From NCBI GenBank assembly GCA_028818385.1, contig JAPPNY010000245.1:5260-13252 (forward strand): a DNA stretch of 7,993 nucleotides, read 5' to 3'. Both the position numbers and the translations under genes were made by a program. Origin of the DNA: Spirochaetaceae bacterium. GTDB lineage: Bacteria; Spirochaetota; Spirochaetia; SZUA-6; Bin103. This document shows positions 5,791 to 7,993 of this stretch, piece after piece; positions within the stretch are counted from its first letter, which is position 1; each line of letters starts with the position of its first letter. The notes below the pieces were generated by a model. It did not search any database. It saw only the letters and a list, made by a program, of their open reading frames with translations, and had not been told where the DNA came from.

Positions 5791-6920
5791 ACAAGACCAG
5801 GATCGAACGGGTCGAGCCCATCCTGTGGGACCGGTGGCTGCTGCTCAAGGTGTACTGCGAGGACGGCACGATCGGCATCGGCGAGGGCGGCGTGCACGGC
5901 TGGCAGCGCCCCACCGCGACCATGATCGAGGTGATGGCGCGCTACCTGGTCGGGCAGGACCCGGACCGCATCGAGCACCACTACCAGTGGCTGTACCGGT
6001 CCTCGCACTTCATGGGCTCGGTGGTGCAGGGGGCGCTGTCGGCGATCGACATCGCCCTGTGGGACATCAAGGGCAAGCGGCTGGGCGTGCCCATCCACGA
6101 CCTGCTGGGCGGCCGTACCCGCGACCGCGTGCGCTGCTACATGCACGTGGCCGGCGGCACCATCGACGGCTTGGCCGCCGACGCGCGCACCAAGGTCGAG
6201 GCCGGCTTCACGGCCGTGCGCTTCGATCCGTTCGGGCCGGACTTCCCCCGCTACCACTCCTACGCGAAGTGGGCGGACGAGGCGGTGCGCGCGGTGGGCG
6301 CGGTGCGCGACGCGGTCGGCCCGGAAGTCGACCTGTGCGTGGAGATCCACCGCCGCATGGCCCCCGCGGAGTCCATCGCCCTGGGCCGCCGGCTGGAACG
6401 GTTCAGCCCGTACTTCTACGAGGACCCGATGCTGCCCGACAGCCCCGCGGTGATGGGCGACGTGCACGAGCGCTGCAACCTGCCGATCGCGACCGGCGAG
6501 CGGTTCACGACCATCTTCGAGTTCCAGCAGGTGCTGGAGGCCGGCGGCGCCGCCTACGTGCGCCCCGACCTGTGCCTGTGCGGCGGCCTGTCGGGGTGCA
6601 AGAAGGTGGCCGCCATGGCCGAGGCGCACCACGTGAAGGTGATCCCGCACAACCCGCTCAGCCCGGTCAGCACGGCCGCCTGCGTGCAGCTCGACGCCTG
6701 CATTCCGAACTTCGCGCTGCAGGAATATACCGGTGAAGCCGAGCCGCCGAAGAGCGACCTGCTGAGGAAGCCCCTGGTCCTGGAGGACGGCTACCTGCTG
6801 GTCCCCGACGGCCCCGGCCTCGGCATCGAGGTGAACGACGCCGCGCTCGCCCGCCATCCGGTGCAGGACAAGGTGCTTGCCACCCCCCTCGGCTACGACG
6901 GATCCGTGCGCGACTCCTGA
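5787..6920 (+). CDS. Enolase-superfamily acid-sugar dehydratase (mandelate racemase/muconate lactonizing family, galactonate dehydratase-like)
   Basis: A 377-residue enzyme expected to remove water from a sugar acid through a magnesium-stabilised enolate, giving a 2-keto-3-deoxy acid. The N-terminal capping domain (VYCEDGTIGIGEGG, 22-35) precedes the TIM barrel. Apparent metal ligands are Glu186, Glu212 (YEDP) and Glu238 (TGER). His188 and His288 (PHNP) are the likely acid/base pair, with Glu313 (LQEY) nearby. From memory, E. coli DgoD uses Asp183, His185, Glu209, Glu235 and His285, so every position here is offset by exactly three. The difference is Glu for the first Asp, which I believe also occurs in uncharacterised relatives. 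The substrate is not proven: galactonate is the nearest known, but another hexonate or a modified sugar acid is possible. The start overlaps the previous stop. The 3' end overlaps a gene on the other strand by 28 bases. Confidence 0.9.
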   Translation: MNKTRIERVEPILWDRWLLLKVYCEDGTIGIGEGGVHGWQRPTATMIEVMARYLVGQDPDRIEHHYQWLYRSSHFMGSVVQGALSAIDIALWDIKGKRLGVPIHDLLGGRTRDRVRCYMHVAGGTIDGLAADARTKVEAGFTAVRFDPFGPDFPRYHSYAKWADEAVRAVGAVRDAVGPEVDLCVEIHRRMAPAESIALGRRLERFSPYFYEDPMLPDSPAVMGDVHERCNLPIATGERFTTIFEFQQVLEAGGAAYVRPDLCLCGGLSGCKKVAAMAEAHHVKVIPHNPLSPVSTAACVQLDACIPNFALQEYTGEAEPPKSDLLRKPLVLEDGYLLVPDGPGLGIEVNDAALARHPVQDKVLATPLGYDGSVRDS

Positions 6921-7378
6921 GCCCGAATCCAGGCGAGGAAGTCGACCAGTTCCTCCTGGAACTGACGATGTGCAGGCTCGTACGTGCTCGCGATCTCGCC
7001 AAGGCGGCCTGGGTCGAGTTCGTGCCCGTAGATGTTGCGAAACAGGTGGCGGAAGCGCAGGAAGGTTTGTAGCCTGGTTCGTAGCCCCGAGCTGATCACG
7101 GCTGGTCGCAGATCGTCCAGATCGAGCGCCATGTCGTCCAAGAGCTGCCTGTGCCACTGATCGCCGCGTGGAACGCCACCGAGCTCCGCGGCAATTCGGA
7201 GGAATATCCGCTCCACGCCGTTGTAGAAGTCGTGGAACATTGACGCCTGCGCTCTGCGCAGATACGCCGCGTCGCCCTTGGGCGTGTCCCGGTACTCGAC
7301 GAGGAGATTCCGAAGTTGCTCCAGCTCTGTCTCGATCTCGCGACGCACGCGAATGAGCGTCATCTCGCCGGCTGTCAC
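6893..7378 (-). CDS. HepT-like HEPN-domain toxin of an MNT/HEPN pair
   Basis: A 161-residue, mainly helical protein. HEPN toxins of HepT type are ribonucleases silenced by a partner nucleotidyltransferase, which in the characterised Shewanella pair AMPylates the toxin. Residues 105-121 (TFLRFRHLFRNIYGHEL) carry the signature, with Arg114 and His119 as an RX4H pair. In classical HepT a tyrosine lies two residues after the His; here that position is Leu121, while Tyr117 lies between Arg and His, so this is a divergent branch. The start is GTG at 7378, overlapping the partner's stop as GTGA, with GGGGAG seven bases upstream; an internal ATG at 7363 is possible. The last 28 bases overlap the dehydratase end to end. 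GC is visibly lower than in the cassette (35 of 60 bases at 7201-7260 against 43 of 60 at 6361-6420), which may indicate transfer. The toxin role is by analogy. Confidence 0.72.
   Translation of the reverse strand: MTAGEMTLIRVRREIETELEQLRNLLVEYRDTPKGDAAYLRRAQASMFHDFYNGVERIFLRIAAELGGVPRGDQWHRQLLDDMALDLDDLRPAVISSGLRTRLQTFLRFRHLFRNIYGHELDPGRLGEIASTYEPAHRQFQEELVDFLAWIRAQESRTDPS
6929..6959. terminator. possible bidirectional hairpin terminator after the dehydratase
   Basis: GAGGAA (6935-6940) pairs with TTCCTC (6950-6955) across a nine-base loop, and CCAG (6929-6932) pairs with CTGG (6956-6959) after a two-base bulge. It starts eight bases after the dehydratase stop and lies inside the 3' end of the opposing toxin gene. 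No T-run is present. It could equally be a coding coincidence in that gene (FQEELVDFLAW). Confidence 0.25.
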
Positions 7379-7710
7379 AGCCGTACTCCCCGGCGCGCCG
7401 CCGTCTCGCGGACGAGGTCGTTTGCGTCCTCCAACGGGATCAGATCCAGGTGGAACCGGGTGAGGTCGGCGGCCTCGCTCAGAGCGGCGAAATACTCTCG
7501 CTTGGGGATGCCCGAGACGACGAGGTCGATGTCCGAGCGCTCCAGGAACGGACGGTCGGCTTCGAACAGGCTGCCGATGCCGATCACATCTGCCTCGTAC
7601 CTGTCACGGAGATACGCGGAAATCCGCTCCGCGTCTGCGCGCGCGGCCGCAGCGTCACCGCGCCCGGTGAGCGCCCGGTTCAGGTACTCGACCGTTCGGT
7701 AGGCCGCCAT
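7375..7710 (-). CDS. MNT-type nucleotidyltransferase antitoxin
   Basis: A 111-residue minimal nucleotidyltransferase of the polymerase-beta superfamily. From the ATG at 7710, Gly46-Ser47 begins the active site, Asp60 and Asp62 (SDIDLVV) are the metal-binding acids, and Asp89 (FHLDLIP) is the third carboxylate, so the catalytic triad is complete. Twelve residues separate GS from DxD, against ten in the GSX10DXD signature of MntA. Known members AMPylate and inactivate their HEPN partner using ATP. The gene immediately precedes that partner and overlaps it by four bases, giving coupled antitoxin-first expression. An in-frame GTG at 7716 adds two residues. Neither start has a clear Shine-Dalgarno site, so translation may be leaderless or linked to the upstream ABC gene, whose stop is 32 bases away. 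CATGAC is repeated at 7708-7713 and 7719-7724. A free-standing nucleotidyltransferase is the less likely alternative. Confidence 0.75.
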   Translation of the reverse strand: MAAYRTVEYLNRALTGRGDAAAARADAERISAYLRDRYEADVIGIGSLFEADRPFLERSDIDLVVSGIPKREYFAALSEAADLTRFHLDLIPLEDANDLVRETAARRGVRL

Positions 7711-7742
7711 GACCACATCATGACATGGCCCGCGGCGAGCGA

Positions 7743-7993
7743 TCAGTGGCTGAGGATCTGGCTCAGGAACAGCTTCGTGCGGTCGGACTGCGGGTTGTTG
7801 AAGAACTCGTCCGGCGTGTTCTGCTCGACGATCTGGCCCTCGTCCATGAGGATCACCCGGTCGGCGACCTGGGAGGCGAAGCCCATCTCGTGCGTGACGA
7901 CCAGCATGGTCACGCCGGACTCCGCCACGTCGACCATCACGTCGAGCACCTCCTTGATCATCTCCGGGTCGAGCGCCGAGGTCGGCTCGTCGA
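7743..7993 (-). CDS. Polar amino acid ABC transporter ATP-binding protein, C-terminal part (5' end outside window)
   Basis: The window holds the last 83 codons before the stop, running from the end of the Walker B/D-loop region ([11 protein letters not shown]) through the switch-histidine loop (VTHEMGFA) to the usual C-terminus ([15 protein letters not shown], then TPDEFFNNP, ending FLSQILSH). These sequences are characteristic of the GlnQ/ArtP/GluA-type ATPases that power uptake of glutamine, glutamate, arginine and similar amino acids at the cytoplasmic membrane. The Walker A and signature motifs lie outside the window, as do the permease and binding-protein genes that usually neighbour it. 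It lies just upstream of the antitoxin gene on the same strand with no convincing terminator between, so read-through into the toxin-antitoxin pair is likely. The exact amino acid cannot be told from this fragment. Confidence 0.93.
   Translation of the reverse strand, partial: DEPTSALDPEMIKEVLDVMVDVAESGVTMLVVTHEMGFASQVADRVILMDEGQIVEQNTPDEFFNNPQSDRTKLFLSQILSH

Noticed and set aside
4323..6920. A single 865-codon plus-strand reading frame that could suggest a large fusion protein ending in the dehydratase
   Set aside because: The first 488 codons are the arginine- and proline-rich shadow of the P450 end and the second propeller gene in another frame. The real dehydratase starts at 5787 with its own ribosome site.
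5733..7157. A 474-codon minus-strand frame spanning the dehydratase and the toxin gene
   Set aside because: Its composition is low-complexity and it runs through both the antisense of the dehydratase and an alternative frame of the toxin.

Overview
This is a GC-rich bacterial window with GTG starts and strong Shine-Dalgarno sites. The P450 and the amino-acid ABC ATPase fragment look most like those of actinomycetes, but a soil Chloroflexota-type or other high-GC genome cannot be excluded. No RNA genes, CRISPR arrays or insertion sequences were seen.

Layout. (1) Bases 1-1458 (+) are the 3' part of a large FG-GAP/VCBS-repeat protein with a C-terminal ASPIC/UnbV domain; its 5' end lies outside the window. 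(2) A 119-base gap (1459-1577) holds two nested inverted repeats. The second sits just upstream of a strong ribosome binding site and could control access to it. (3) Bases 1578-6920 (+) form a four-gene cassette: a beta-propeller sugar-enzyme-like protein, a bacterial cytochrome P450, a second propeller protein of similar plan and size, and an enolase-superfamily acid-sugar dehydratase. The last two overlap by ATGA. A candidate promoter with repeated TGACGC half-sites precedes the P450. (4) Bases 6893-7710 (-) are an MNT/HEPN pair (nucleotidyltransferase antitoxin followed by a HepT-like toxin, overlapping by GTGA). Its 3' end overlaps the dehydratase tail to tail by 28 bases, and its GC content is visibly lower. 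(5) Bases 7743-7993 (-) are the C-terminal part of a polar-amino-acid ABC transporter ATPase that continues beyond the window.

How the genes may work together. Neither propeller protein has a signal peptide, and the dehydratase has the complete acid-sugar dehydratase residue pattern, so the cassette is best read as cytoplasmic processing of an unusual carbohydrate or glycoside. The P450 could supply an oxidative step such as O-demethylation or hydroxylation. This is inference: no transporter, regulator, kinase, aldolase or ferredoxin partner is visible here. The MNT/HEPN pair looks like an unrelated defence or stability module placed against the end of the cassette.
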